Part shown: positions 54,904 to 63,309 of the stretch, one piece after another
Position numbering within the stretch: position 1 is the first letter of the stretch
Layout of the letters: each line of letters starts with the position of its first letter
NCBI GenBank assembly: GCA_002345705.1
Contig: DDWO01000001.1
Location: 12,990-76,989, forward strand
DNA: 64,000 nucleotides
Source of the DNA: Acholeplasmataceae bacterium UBA2284
GTDB lineage: Bacteria > Bacillota_I > Bacilli_A > Acholeplasmatales > Acholeplasmataceae
Reading direction: 5' to 3'
Position numbers and translations under genes: made by a program
The notes under the pieces: generated by a model
Databases searched by the model: none
Seen by the model: only the letters and a program-made list of their open reading frames with translations
What the model was told of the DNA's origin: nothing

Positions 54904-56355
54904 TTAGCCATTATATGTTGTTGACGAAGTATCTCCGCCTCGACCTGTCCAATTGGTGTGGAAAAACTCACCACGTGGCTTGTCTGTTCTTTCGTATGTG
55001 TGTGCACCAAAGAAATCTCTTTGTGCCTGTAATAGATTTGCTGGGAGAGATGCACATGTATATCCATCAAAATAGGATAATGCTGCACTCATTGCAGGTG
55101 CTGGAATTGCATGCATAACTGATGTTGCAACAACTTTTCTCCAGCTATCTGTTAAGGTTTTCATTGTATTTTCAAAGTATCCATCAAGTAGCATATTTTC
55201 TAGATTTGGATTCTTCTCATAGGCATCCTTAATCTTATTTAAGAATTGAGAACGGATAATGCATCCTTCTCTCCAAATCATCGCGATTGATCCATAATTT
55301 AAGTTCCATTTGTATGTTTTAGCAGCAGCTTTCATTAAGTTATACCCTTGGGTATAGCTAATAATCTTAGCTGCATAGAGTGCCTTACGAATATCTTCAA
55401 TAAATTGTTTCTTATCACCAACAAATTGTTCATTCTTTCTTGGATAAACCTTGCTAGCAATCAATCTTTCTTCCTTCATTGAAGAAATAAATCTTGCATA
55501 TACTGCTTCAGTAATTAGAGTCAGTGGAACACCTTCGTCAAGCGAGGTTGTTGCTGTCCATTTACCAGTCCCCTTTTGTCCTGCAGTATCTAATATTTTA
55601 TCTACTAAAGGACTACCATCGGTATCCTTAAAGCCAAGGATTTCTGAAGTGATTTGAATTAAGTAACTATCAAGCTCTGTAAGGTTCCATGCCTTAAAGA
55701 CTTCATGCATTTCATCTGCAGTCATATGTAGTAAATCTCTCATTAAATGATAGGCTTCAGTAATTAGCTGAATATCACCATATTCAATGCCGTTATGAAC
55801 CATTTTAACGAAATGACCTGCACCATTTTCACCAATCCATTCACAGCATTTGATTCCATCACTTGCTGTTGCAGAAATTGCTTGAAGAATAGGTTTAACT
55901 AAAGGCCAAGCCTTTGGTGAACCACCTGGCATAATTGCTGGTCCTAAAAGTGCTCCTTCTTCGCCACCGGAAACACCGGTACCAATAAAGAGTAATCCCT
56001 TATCTTCTACATATTTTGTTCTTCTAATTGAATCTGGATAATTTGAGTTCCCGCCATCAATAACGACATCTCCTTGATCAAGTAGTGGAATCAATTGTTC
56101 AATTACACTATCAACAGGTGATCCAGCACGAATCATCATCATCACTTTACGTGGTTTTTCTATTTTTTCTACGAATTCCTTTAATGTATATGCTGTAACT
56201 ATGTTTTTACCCTTTGCACGTCCAGTTTCAAAATCCTTGACTCGCTTGGTATCAATATCAAATGCAGCAACCGTAAAGCCCTTGGACTCCATATTCATTA
56301 CAAGATTCTCACCCATAACGGCAAGTCCAATCATTCCTATATCTGCTTTTTTCAT
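54904..56355 (-). CDS. gnd: 6-phosphogluconate dehydrogenase, decarboxylating
   Basis: A 483-residue long-form enzyme that converts 6-phosphogluconate to ribulose-5-phosphate, CO2 and NADPH or NADH. IGLAVMGENLVMN near 9-21 is the dinucleotide fold, GTGVSGGEEGA near 128-138 and KMVHNGIEYGD near 183-193 (catalytic Lys and substrate site) are canonical, and DTAGQKGTGKWT lies near 257. At the coenzyme loop, position 33 reads DIDTKRV where many NADP enzymes have NRT; NAD use is possible. Its presence inside a hexuronate operon is unusual and informative. Confidence 0.92.
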   Translation of the reverse strand: MKKADIGMIGLAVMGENLVMNMESKGFTVAAFDIDTKRVKDFETGRAKGKNIVTAYTLKEFVEKIEKPRKVMMMIRAGSPVDSVIEQLIPLLDQGDVVIDGGNSNYPDSIRRTKYVEDKGLLFIGTGVSGGEEGALLGPAIMPGGSPKAWPLVKPILQAISATASDGIKCCEWIGENGAGHFVKMVHNGIEYGDIQLITEAYHLMRDLLHMTADEMHEVFKAWNLTELDSYLIQITSEILGFKDTDGSPLVDKILDTAGQKGTGKWTATTSLDEGVPLTLITEAVYARFISSMKEERLIASKVYPRKNEQFVGDKKQFIEDIRKALYAAKIISYTQGYNLMKAAAKTYKWNLNYGSIAMIWREGCIIRSQFLNKIKDAYEKNPNLENMLLDGYFENTMKTLTDSWRKVVATSVMHAIPAPAMSAALSYFDGYTCASLPANLLQAQRDFFGAHTYERTDKPRGEFFHTNWTGRGGDTSSTTYNG

Positions 56356-56385
56356 TTTTTATCTCACACTCCTACTCTATATATT

Positions 56386-57459
56386 TTAACGTTTTACTCT
56401 TGCATTGCCTTCCCATATGCTCCAAATCATTTCTTCATCAGCTGGTTGACCAAAATCATCGAGTAACGTTGTAACAAACGCTCCAGAAGCCCAACCAAAT
56501 TGAGCACATTTTTCAGATGGATAACCTTTAAGGAATCCATAGAGTAAACCACCAACAAAACCATCTCCACCACCAATACGATCTAATACTGGAATTGGTC
56601 TTGGTTCAATCACTGTCCAATCATTACCATCTAAAAGGATTGCTCCCCAATGATGTTCATTTGCACTGATGACCTGACGTAGTGTTGTTGCATAGGTAGT
56701 TGCGTTAGGAAATTCTTTTTTTACATTGTTGATTAATTCTTTAAAGTTTTCGATGTTGTCACCGATATTTTTTCCTCCAGCTTCAGGACCATGAATACCT
56801 AATGCAAGTTGGAAGTCTTCTTCATTACCAATTAATATATCTGATACAGATGCAATTTCCTTGAAGATTGCTGATAATTCAGCTTCTCTATTCTTCCAGA
56901 AGGATGCTCTATGATTTAAGTCAAATGATATTTTAGTTCCATATTTTTTAGCATTTCTCGCAAGTTCTAAACAAAATAATCCTGTTTCAGGAGATAAAGC
57001 AGCAATTAATCCTGACAGGTGTAATAATTGAACACCTTCAGTATCAAAAATTCTCTTTAAATCGAAGTCCTTTAGGTTTAGTGTTCTTCCGACTTCGCCT
57101 GCACGATCATTTTGAACACGAGGTCCTCTCATTCCATAGCCACTATCTGCAATATTGAATTGGTGACGATAGCCCCATGGTCCACCTTGAGGAACTTCTA
57201 CTCCTTCATAATCAATATGACGGCGCTTTAAATCATTTTTAATCAATTGAGCAATTGGACTTTCCTTAACAAATGTCGTCAAGACCTTTGCTGGTAAGCC
57301 TAGTGAAGATGAAATACTTAGGACGTTAGACTCAGCACTTGTTGCTTGCATATGAAACATATTGCTTAAATGAACTGGTTGACGATCGATTGGAGTGATT
57401 CTTACTCCCATTGAGGTTGGACAAACAATTGCATACTTAAAGTTTTCTCTAAATTTCAT
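56386..57459 (-). CDS. PfkB-family sugar-acid kinase (2-keto-3-deoxygluconate or gluconate kinase)
   Basis: A 357-residue ribokinase-family kinase. VCPTSMGVRITPIDRQ near 12-27 starts the fold and RIGGGDGFVGG near 305-315 is the anion-hole/catalytic motif with its Asp. GGPWGYRHQFNIADSGYGMRG around 99-120 may shape the substrate pocket. In hexuronate operons such kinases act on 2-keto-3-deoxygluconate. With gnd adjacent and no mannonate dehydratase or KDPG aldolase in the operon, gluconate is the more economical substrate. That is inference from context. AAGGGAG before ATG. Confidence 0.78.
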   Translation of the reverse strand: MKFRENFKYAIVCPTSMGVRITPIDRQPVHLSNMFHMQATSAESNVLSISSSLGLPAKVLTTFVKESPIAQLIKNDLKRRHIDYEGVEVPQGGPWGYRHQFNIADSGYGMRGPRVQNDRAGEVGRTLNLKDFDLKRIFDTEGVQLLHLSGLIAALSPETGLFCLELARNAKKYGTKISFDLNHRASFWKNREAELSAIFKEIASVSDILIGNEEDFQLALGIHGPEAGGKNIGDNIENFKELINNVKKEFPNATTYATTLRQVISANEHHWGAILLDGNDWTVIEPRPIPVLDRIGGGDGFVGGLLYGFLKGYPSEKCAQFGWASGAFVTTLLDDFGQPADEEMIWSIWEGNARVKR

Positions 57460-57476
57460 GTCTTTTTCTCCCTTAA

Positions 57477-58961
57477 TTATTTTTCAAAGCCACTATATAA
57501 AAGCTCTAAATGTCTTCCAATGTGCTGATAAAGCATATCTGCATAAACCTCACGTTTTTCTCTCCATAAATCGTAAAGCTTTGTTTTAAAGCGGAAGGAA
57601 TCATCTTGGTTTTTAGCATTTAGTATAAATCCATAGGTAATATGAATTAATTGTCTTGCATCATTTTGCTTAAATAGGTCTACTAGCTCTTCATCTGTTA
57701 ATGTGTCTACATTTGCAATCTTTGTTAAATCAGTAGTTACATGATAGAACTTTTTCGCTTCTTCAAACATGGATAAAGCATATTTGTGAATTTCACGGTA
57801 AAGCTTAGGGTCCGTTGCAGCAACTGCACGCATCGCTTCTAGCCAGTTTGTACCAGCTGTCTTCACATGGAAATGACCTCTTGTGTATTTTCCGACCAAT
57901 TGGAAAATAGAAAACTTATCCGATCCAGAGTGAATGCTAAGCTTATATCCATAATGTCTAGCAATTGCAGCATGTATCTTTAATTCTACTTCAAATTGCT
58001 TAATATCTCCAATATAGTCGACACCTTTTTGGAATTCACCACAAAAGCGAGGTGCCATGGTATCGAGTTTAACTCCTCTTCTTGTAAGTTCATTGGCTAC
58101 AAAATAGTGTTGAGTCGGTGTTGTAGGTGTTGCAGTTTCATCAATTGAGATTTCAAAATTCGCATCTGTTTTGTCATTTGCAAAATAGTCTTGATAGATT
58201 TGAACAGCAAAATCAATCGCTTTTCCATAAACTAAAACATTTCTCTTTAATTCTTCTTCATCAAAGCTAATCTTCATACCTTCAATTTCAAAATCATGGT
58301 TTAAATAACGCTTCTTTGTTTCCTCATCTAGCGTGCATGCATGATTAACTTGATCCTTAGTCATGTCTGTAACATCATTTCTGATAAATTCACTGCAATC
58401 GAGTGTAATCATAGAAAATCCTAGATTTAATGCCATCTCGACTTCAGTGGCTTTCTTTAGATGATCTCCATCTGCACCAAAGCCATCCTTATAGCCATCT
58501 CTAAAGACAGAAAAAGATGCAGCATCCAAAACATCCTTATATGTTCTATTTGTAAGTGCTAGCTCACGAATAGATTGTTGAGCAAATATTGGATATGCAT
58601 CATATTCCTTAAATACTCTAATATGTCCTTCAGTAGCAATCCCTAAACGATCACCTAAGCCAAAGCTTCTTAATTTATTTAATACTGGAATTGGTTTTGT
58701 AAATGGAAATAGATCTCTTAGGGTGTTTGCATTATGATTTGATAGAGGAGCTTTGACATAGCTAAATTCTCCCTCATGAAAAAGTTCACCTTCAAATTGG
58801 CTTGAACCGATACCGGTTGCGATTAGAAAATCTTGATCACCTTCATGAATCATAAAGACATGTAGGTGCCCAAAATGGTTAACTGATAACGGGTAAACAC
58901 CATATTCCTTTGCGTTAGTTACTAAAGGTAACTCCTTAATAAAACGGATAATATTAGACAT
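57477..58961 (-). CDS. uxaE: Tagaturonate/fructuronate 3-epimerase-type enzyme UxaE
   Basis: A 494-residue protein of the UxaE family, first described in Thermotoga maritima, which interconverts D-tagaturonate and D-fructuronate. This lets galacturonate enter the fructuronate branch. Visible blocks are IGSSQFEGELFHEG near 51, GLGDRLGIATEGHIR near 101, SMITLDCSEFIRN near 190 and KLSIHSGSDKFSIFQLVG near 338, presumably with metal-binding residues. Strong AGGAGG; first gene of the operon, 100-180 bases downstream of the promoter at 59075-59144. Confidence 0.87.
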   Translation of the reverse strand: MSNIIRFIKELPLVTNAKEYGVYPLSVNHFGHLHVFMIHEGDQDFLIATGIGSSQFEGELFHEGEFSYVKAPLSNHNANTLRDLFPFTKPIPVLNKLRSFGLGDRLGIATEGHIRVFKEYDAYPIFAQQSIRELALTNRTYKDVLDAASFSVFRDGYKDGFGADGDHLKKATEVEMALNLGFSMITLDCSEFIRNDVTDMTKDQVNHACTLDEETKKRYLNHDFEIEGMKISFDEEELKRNVLVYGKAIDFAVQIYQDYFANDKTDANFEISIDETATPTTPTQHYFVANELTRRGVKLDTMAPRFCGEFQKGVDYIGDIKQFEVELKIHAAIARHYGYKLSIHSGSDKFSIFQLVGKYTRGHFHVKTAGTNWLEAMRAVAATDPKLYREIHKYALSMFEEAKKFYHVTTDLTKIANVDTLTDEELVDLFKQNDARQLIHITYGFILNAKNQDDSFRFKTKLYDLWREKREVYADMLYQHIGRHLELLYSGFEK

Positions 58962-59074
58962 GTAAATCCTCCTATGATTTATTGATATTGTGGCGTAGTA
59001 AAAAAATTAACTACTTATATTGATTTTGATGATACTATTCGGCTATTTTTCACGATATTTGGACCTCCCAAACC

Positions 59075-59144
59075 GTCCGCATATATAGACTGTGTCCGCA
59101 TATACTATTATATCATAAGATATAAGAAAGTGTCAACGCTTCCA
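59075..59144 (-). promoter_or_regulatory. Hexuronate operon promoter with tandem operator and cre site
   Basis: On the minus strand TTGACA (59131-59136) and TATAAT (59107-59112) have an 18-base spacer. TGTCAACGCTTCCA (59131-59144, plus) fits CcpA TGWNANCGNTNWCA at 13 of 14 positions and overlaps the -35. GTCCGCATATA occurs twice in direct orientation (59075-59085 and 59094-59104, 19 bases apart), covering the transcription start. A specific repressor probably binds there and CcpA at the -35. Confidence 0.75.
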
Positions 59145-59179
59145 TGGCCTATAATTTATCAATATTCATTGTTTAAAAT

Positions 59180-59210
59180 AAAGAAAAATGCATACTACAA
59201 AGCATGCATT
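59180..59210 (-). terminator. Terminator of the GGDEF-HD-GYP gene
   Basis: aatgcatac (59187-59195) and gcatgcatt (59202-59210) form a 9-bp stem with one wobble and a six-base loop; TTTCTTTATTTT follows on the minus strand. Confidence 0.7.
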
Positions 59211-59227
59211 CTTATCCTAATATTTGA

Positions 59228-61699
59228 TTATTCAACCCATTTTGCCTTGAGTACTTCTGTTACAAACACTTTTGCAAGTCTTGGATCGAATTGAGAGCCA
59301 CTGCATTTAATGATTTCAGCAACCGCTTGTTTCTTGTCTAGCTTCTTTTTATAAGGACGATCTGTTGTCATCGCCTCAAAGGAGTCACATATGCATATGA
59401 TTCTTGCATATAATGGAATTCCTATCCCTTTCAATCCTCTAGGATAACCTTTACCGTCCCATCTTTCATGATGAGATAAAGCATATTCAGCAAGATTTGA
59501 ATAATCATCAGCTGCCTTTAGTATTTGATATCCAGATTCAGTATGTGTCTTCATGATGTCATATTCTTCCTTAGTTAATGCAGATGGTTTATCAAGAATC
59601 GCATCAGGAATTGAAATTTTCCCAATGTCATGATACATGCCAGCCATCGACAGCTCATTTAAATCTTCATTTTTTATTCCAAGCTTCATTCCTAACGCTT
59701 TAGATAATGCACTAACTCTTTCTGAATGAACTCTTTCCTCCTTATATTTTTCAGTTAATGTCTTATGAATTGCGCGGATTGCATTGTTTCTTACGCTCAT
59801 ACCCTCTGATAGCTTACTTCGATACATCTTGTTTTCAGCGAATTTAATGATATCTTGAATATTAGATTGTTCATCATATTTTAATTCAAAGCCTATTGCC
59901 ATCGAAAGATGGATGTTTTCAACTGTAATTAAACTTATCTCATGACGGATTTTATTTTTAATCTTGTCTATTTCTTCTTTTGAAGTGTTAGGGATAATTG
60001 CAGCAAACTCATCTCCACCAATTCTTGCGACAATGTCTTGCTCTCCAAATGAACTTAGTAATACTTCACCGACCTGTCTAAGCGCTGTATCTCCATAAAG
60101 ATGTCCATATGCATCATTTAAGATTTTTAGACCATTTAAATCAAAATTCATCACACCTAATGGGTAATATTCTTTTTCATCATATTTTTTAAGCATTTCT
60201 GCATAGTATCTTCGATTATAGAGACCTGTTAAATAATCATGACAATTGATAAAGTCAATTTCATCCCGTCTCTTTTTTGGTTCAGTAATATCTCTTGAAA
60301 TACCTACCGCACCAACAACTTGTTCGTTTTCATCATAAATTGGTGATATAGAGGATTCAAAATATAGCATTTCCCCATCCACTTCAATTTGCCAGTCATA
60401 AATGTTTGCTTCACCACGAAGAGCTCTATCATATGCTATATCTTTATGATTTGCCTCTTCACCAAAGGCTTCCAAAACACTTTTTCCTATAAAATGTTCA
60501 GGTGTTTGATTGATCTTTTGAACACCTTTCCCATAAACAGAAACAAATCTTTTTTCTTTATTTATTTCAAAGATAATGTCAGCAGTTGAATCAATAAGTA
60601 ACATCACACGTTGGTTCTCATATAACAACTCACGATGTGCTTGTTCATTTAAATTAAAATAATGTTTGGTTGTTTCTAGTGAATGATTCAATACATTTCT
60701 TATTTCAGTAAATCCTTTTTGGTTTTCAGTCGAGACTCTATAGTTTAAATCCTTATGGATATCAATTTGATTAATATCTTTTACGAGTAAATTAAAGGGG
60801 TTGAATATATATTTTTGATTTAAATAAATAAAGATAGTACCAATTGAAAAAATGATTACGGATAGCACTGTAAAAATGATAAATAATAAGATAGTTGAAG
60901 CATTATATTCTTGATTCGGCATAAATAGATATATTTGATATGAATCGTTAATAAATTGACTGAAGGCGATGATACCCTTTGTACCATCAAGCACATAATT
61001 TGATTGATAACCTGTTCCATCTAAATTATCTAAGTTGATATCTACCTCATCTATAGAAATAAGTTGAAGTGTTGCAATATTTAGGTTGGGATGTGCAATA
61101 ATGTGTCCATTCTTATCGATAAGAAAAGCATAGCCTGTATTTCCTATTTTTTTATTTTCAACAAAATTCTGTATCGTAATGATGTCGATATCGGAGGCAA
61201 TAACCCCAAGTAACTCATCATTTTCATCATAAATAGCCTTTGAGATCGTCACAATCATTTTATCTTCTGTAGCATTTAAAAATACTGGTGAAAATGCAAC
61301 TTCATTCGTAGCTAGTGCACCTGTATACCATATACGACTTCTAAAATCGATTGAAGGTGGTGGTGTATATCCACTTGAGTTGGTCATTTCATTATCTTTT
61401 GATAAGTAATACATTGAAAACATTTCATCACTGTTGGAATTTACTTCAATTAAATAGTTGAGAAGTTCGGCATCACCATTCGTCTTAATATAGGAACCAA
61501 CGGTTTCAACAACATGTGATGTGTCCATAAAGAAATTTTCAATTTCTATTTTCATATTACTACGCTCAAGTATAAGTTCATTGTATTGTTTATCGGATAT
61601 AGTTTTGGATGAATAGGCATATAAAATGCCAAAAAACGATAGAAATACTATCAAAAATACGATTGTAGTTATAAGTTGTATTCTAGAAAAACGCTTCAA
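59228..61699 (-). CDS. Membrane sensor with dCache-PAS-GGDEF-HD-GYP domains
   Basis: 823 residues. Two membrane helices (about 9-29 and 272-295) flank an extracytoplasmic dCache-like sensor with GYTPPPSIDFRSRIWY near 108. A HAMP-like linker, a PAS domain (about 365-480), GGDEF (about 485-640, ARIGGDEFA intact) and HD-GYP (about 650-820, HDIGKISIPDAILDKP, HHERWDGKGYPRGLKG) follow. It holds both cyclic-di-GMP synthase and phosphodiesterase signatures. The start codon is TTG 61697-61699, nine bases after AGGAGG. The signal may be an amino acid or organic acid, given Cache preferences. Confidence 0.9.
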   Translation of the reverse strand: MKRFSRIQLITTIVFLIVFLSFFGILYAYSSKTISDKQYNELILERSNMKIEIENFFMDTSHVVETVGSYIKTNGDAELLNYLIEVNSNSDEMFSMYYLSKDNEMTNSSGYTPPPSIDFRSRIWYTGALATNEVAFSPVFLNATEDKMIVTISKAIYDENDELLGVIASDIDIITIQNFVENKKIGNTGYAFLIDKNGHIIAHPNLNIATLQLISIDEVDINLDNLDGTGYQSNYVLDGTKGIIAFSQFINDSYQIYLFMPNQEYNASTILLFIIFTVLSVIIFSIGTIFIYLNQKYIFNPFNLLVKDINQIDIHKDLNYRVSTENQKGFTEIRNVLNHSLETTKHYFNLNEQAHRELLYENQRVMLLIDSTADIIFEINKEKRFVSVYGKGVQKINQTPEHFIGKSVLEAFGEEANHKDIAYDRALRGEANIYDWQIEVDGEMLYFESSISPIYDENEQVVGAVGISRDITEPKKRRDEIDFINCHDYLTGLYNRRYYAEMLKKYDEKEYYPLGVMNFDLNGLKILNDAYGHLYGDTALRQVGEVLLSSFGEQDIVARIGGDEFAAIIPNTSKEEIDKIKNKIRHEISLITVENIHLSMAIGFELKYDEQSNIQDIIKFAENKMYRSKLSEGMSVRNNAIRAIHKTLTEKYKEERVHSERVSALSKALGMKLGIKNEDLNELSMAGMYHDIGKISIPDAILDKPSALTKEEYDIMKTHTESGYQILKAADDYSNLAEYALSHHERWDGKGYPRGLKGIGIPLYARIICICDSFEAMTTDRPYKKKLDKKQAVAEIIKCSGSQFDPRLAKVFVTEVLKAKWVE

Positions 61700-61870
61700 A
61701 TTGAAAAACCTCCTAAAACTAAAAAAGCAGTGTCTGACCCTATACCATGTTATTATAACACTTCAAAAAATAAAAAAAGCAACGTAAGGACTTCTTAAGA
61801 ATATTGTAAGTTATATATTAGATTTATACTACCAATGTGTGAAGATTCATTCAATTGCCGCTTGTACCAA

Positions 61871-61906
61871 TAAAAAAAACAAGATAAAAATTGCTCTCTA
61901 TCTTGT
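61871..61906 (-). terminator. Terminator of nfnBA
   Basis: acaagata (61879-61886) and tatcttgt (61899-61906) pair over a 12-base loop, followed by eight Ts on the minus strand. Confidence 0.8.
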
Positions 61907-61920
61907 ATCAGTGTTCTATA

Positions 61921-63309
61921 TTATAAGTCTTTAATTTTTAGATCAATTGCCTTAGCTGCTTTCTTTCCTGCACCCATTGCTAGAATTACAGTTGCAGAGC
62001 CAGTAACAACATCCCCACCTGCATAAACCATTTCTTTGGATGTTTCTCCACTATCACCTAATGTGATGATACATCCTTGTCTTGTCGCATTTAAATCAGG
62101 GTTTGATTGAATGATTAATGGATTAGGAGTAGTACCAATTGCCATAATGACAGAGTCGACTTCGATGATGTGATTTGAGTTGATATCTTCAATGGGTCTT
62201 GCTCTACCAGATTCATCTGGTTCACCTAAAATCATATCCACACATCGAATTTTTTCAACAAATCCAAATTCATTTCCAATGATTTCCTTGGCATTCATTT
62301 GCATTTTAAAGATAATACCTTCTTCAATAGCATGATGAACTTCTTCTAACCTAGCTGGAAGCTCCTTCATCGATCTTCTATAAATAATATAGACTGTCTC
62401 TGCACCTAAACGCTTCGCTGCTCTTGCTGCATCGAGCGCGACATTACCTCCACCAATAACTGCAACTCTTTTTGCAAGCTGTATTGGAGTTTCGCTTGTT
62501 TTTTCATATGCCTTCATTAGATTTATTCTTGTTAAAAATTCATTTGCTGAATAAACGCCATTAAGCATTTCACCTGGTATACCTAAAAACTTTGGAAGAC
62601 CTGCACCAGTCCCTAGAAAAACAGCTTTATATCCATTTTCGAATAATTCATCGATATAGATCGTTTGACCGATAATAACATTTGTATGTATTTGAACACC
62701 TTGAGACTTCAACATATCTACTTCTCTTTGAACAATATCTTTTGGTAGTCTAAATGCTGGTATACCATAGGTAAGTACTCCACCTGGTGTATGAAGTGCT
62801 TCAAAAATATCAACACTATAACCCATTTTGGATAGATCGTTTGCTGCAGATAATCCCGCTGGTCCTGAACCGATCACAGCTATCTTGATTTGATTAGGAA
62901 TAATTTTCGTAGATTCTATTTTTTGATGCTCGTAATGGTAATCAGCAACAAATCGTTCAAGATTACCAATTGCTACAGATTCTCCTTTATTTGCTCTAAC
63001 ACAAAGTGCTTCACATTGTGTTTCTTGTGGACACACTCTTCCGCATACAGAAGGAAGTAAACTTGATTCTGAAATGATTTGATAGGCTTCTTCGATGTCT
63101 CCTTCAATAACTTTTTGGATAAATCTAGGAATATCAATACCTACAGGACATCCATTGACACAAGGCTTATGCTTACAATCTAAGCATCTTTTCGCTTCAT
63201 CTTGTGCTTGTTCTAGAGTATAACCTAATGCAACTTCATCGAATGTTTGAATTCTTAATTGAGGATCTAATACAGGCATTACATTTTTTTCCTTAGCTAG
63301 ATTAATCAT
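61921..63309 (-). CDS. nfnB: NADPH-linked subunit of NADH-dependent ferredoxin:NADP+ oxidoreductase
   Basis: A 462-residue NfnB/NfnL subunit. N-terminal cysteines CLDCKHKPCVNGCPVG near 42-57 and CGRVCPQETQCEALC near 89-103 bind two [4Fe-4S] clusters. GSGPAGLSAAND near 152 holds the bifurcating FAD and GGGNVALDAAR near 287 binds NADP(H). It resembles the small subunit of glutamate synthase, but the adjacent NfnA-type reductase and absence of gltB decide for Nfn. ATGA overlap with nfnA. Confidence 0.92.
   Translation of the reverse strand: MINLAKEKNVMPVLDPQLRIQTFDEVALGYTLEQAQDEAKRCLDCKHKPCVNGCPVGIDIPRFIQKVIEGDIEEAYQIISESSLLPSVCGRVCPQETQCEALCVRANKGESVAIGNLERFVADYHYEHQKIESTKIIPNQIKIAVIGSGPAGLSAANDLSKMGYSVDIFEALHTPGGVLTYGIPAFRLPKDIVQREVDMLKSQGVQIHTNVIIGQTIYIDELFENGYKAVFLGTGAGLPKFLGIPGEMLNGVYSANEFLTRINLMKAYEKTSETPIQLAKRVAVIGGGNVALDAARAAKRLGAETVYIIYRRSMKELPARLEEVHHAIEEGIIFKMQMNAKEIIGNEFGFVEKIRCVDMILGEPDESGRARPIEDINSNHIIEVDSVIMAIGTTPNPLIIQSNPDLNATRQGCIITLGDSGETSKEMVYAGGDVVTGSATVILAMGAGKKAAKAIDLKIKDL

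Noticed and set aside
61921..63309. Glutamate synthase small subunit
   Set aside because: No large subunit nearby and an NfnA-type reductase overlaps it by four bases.
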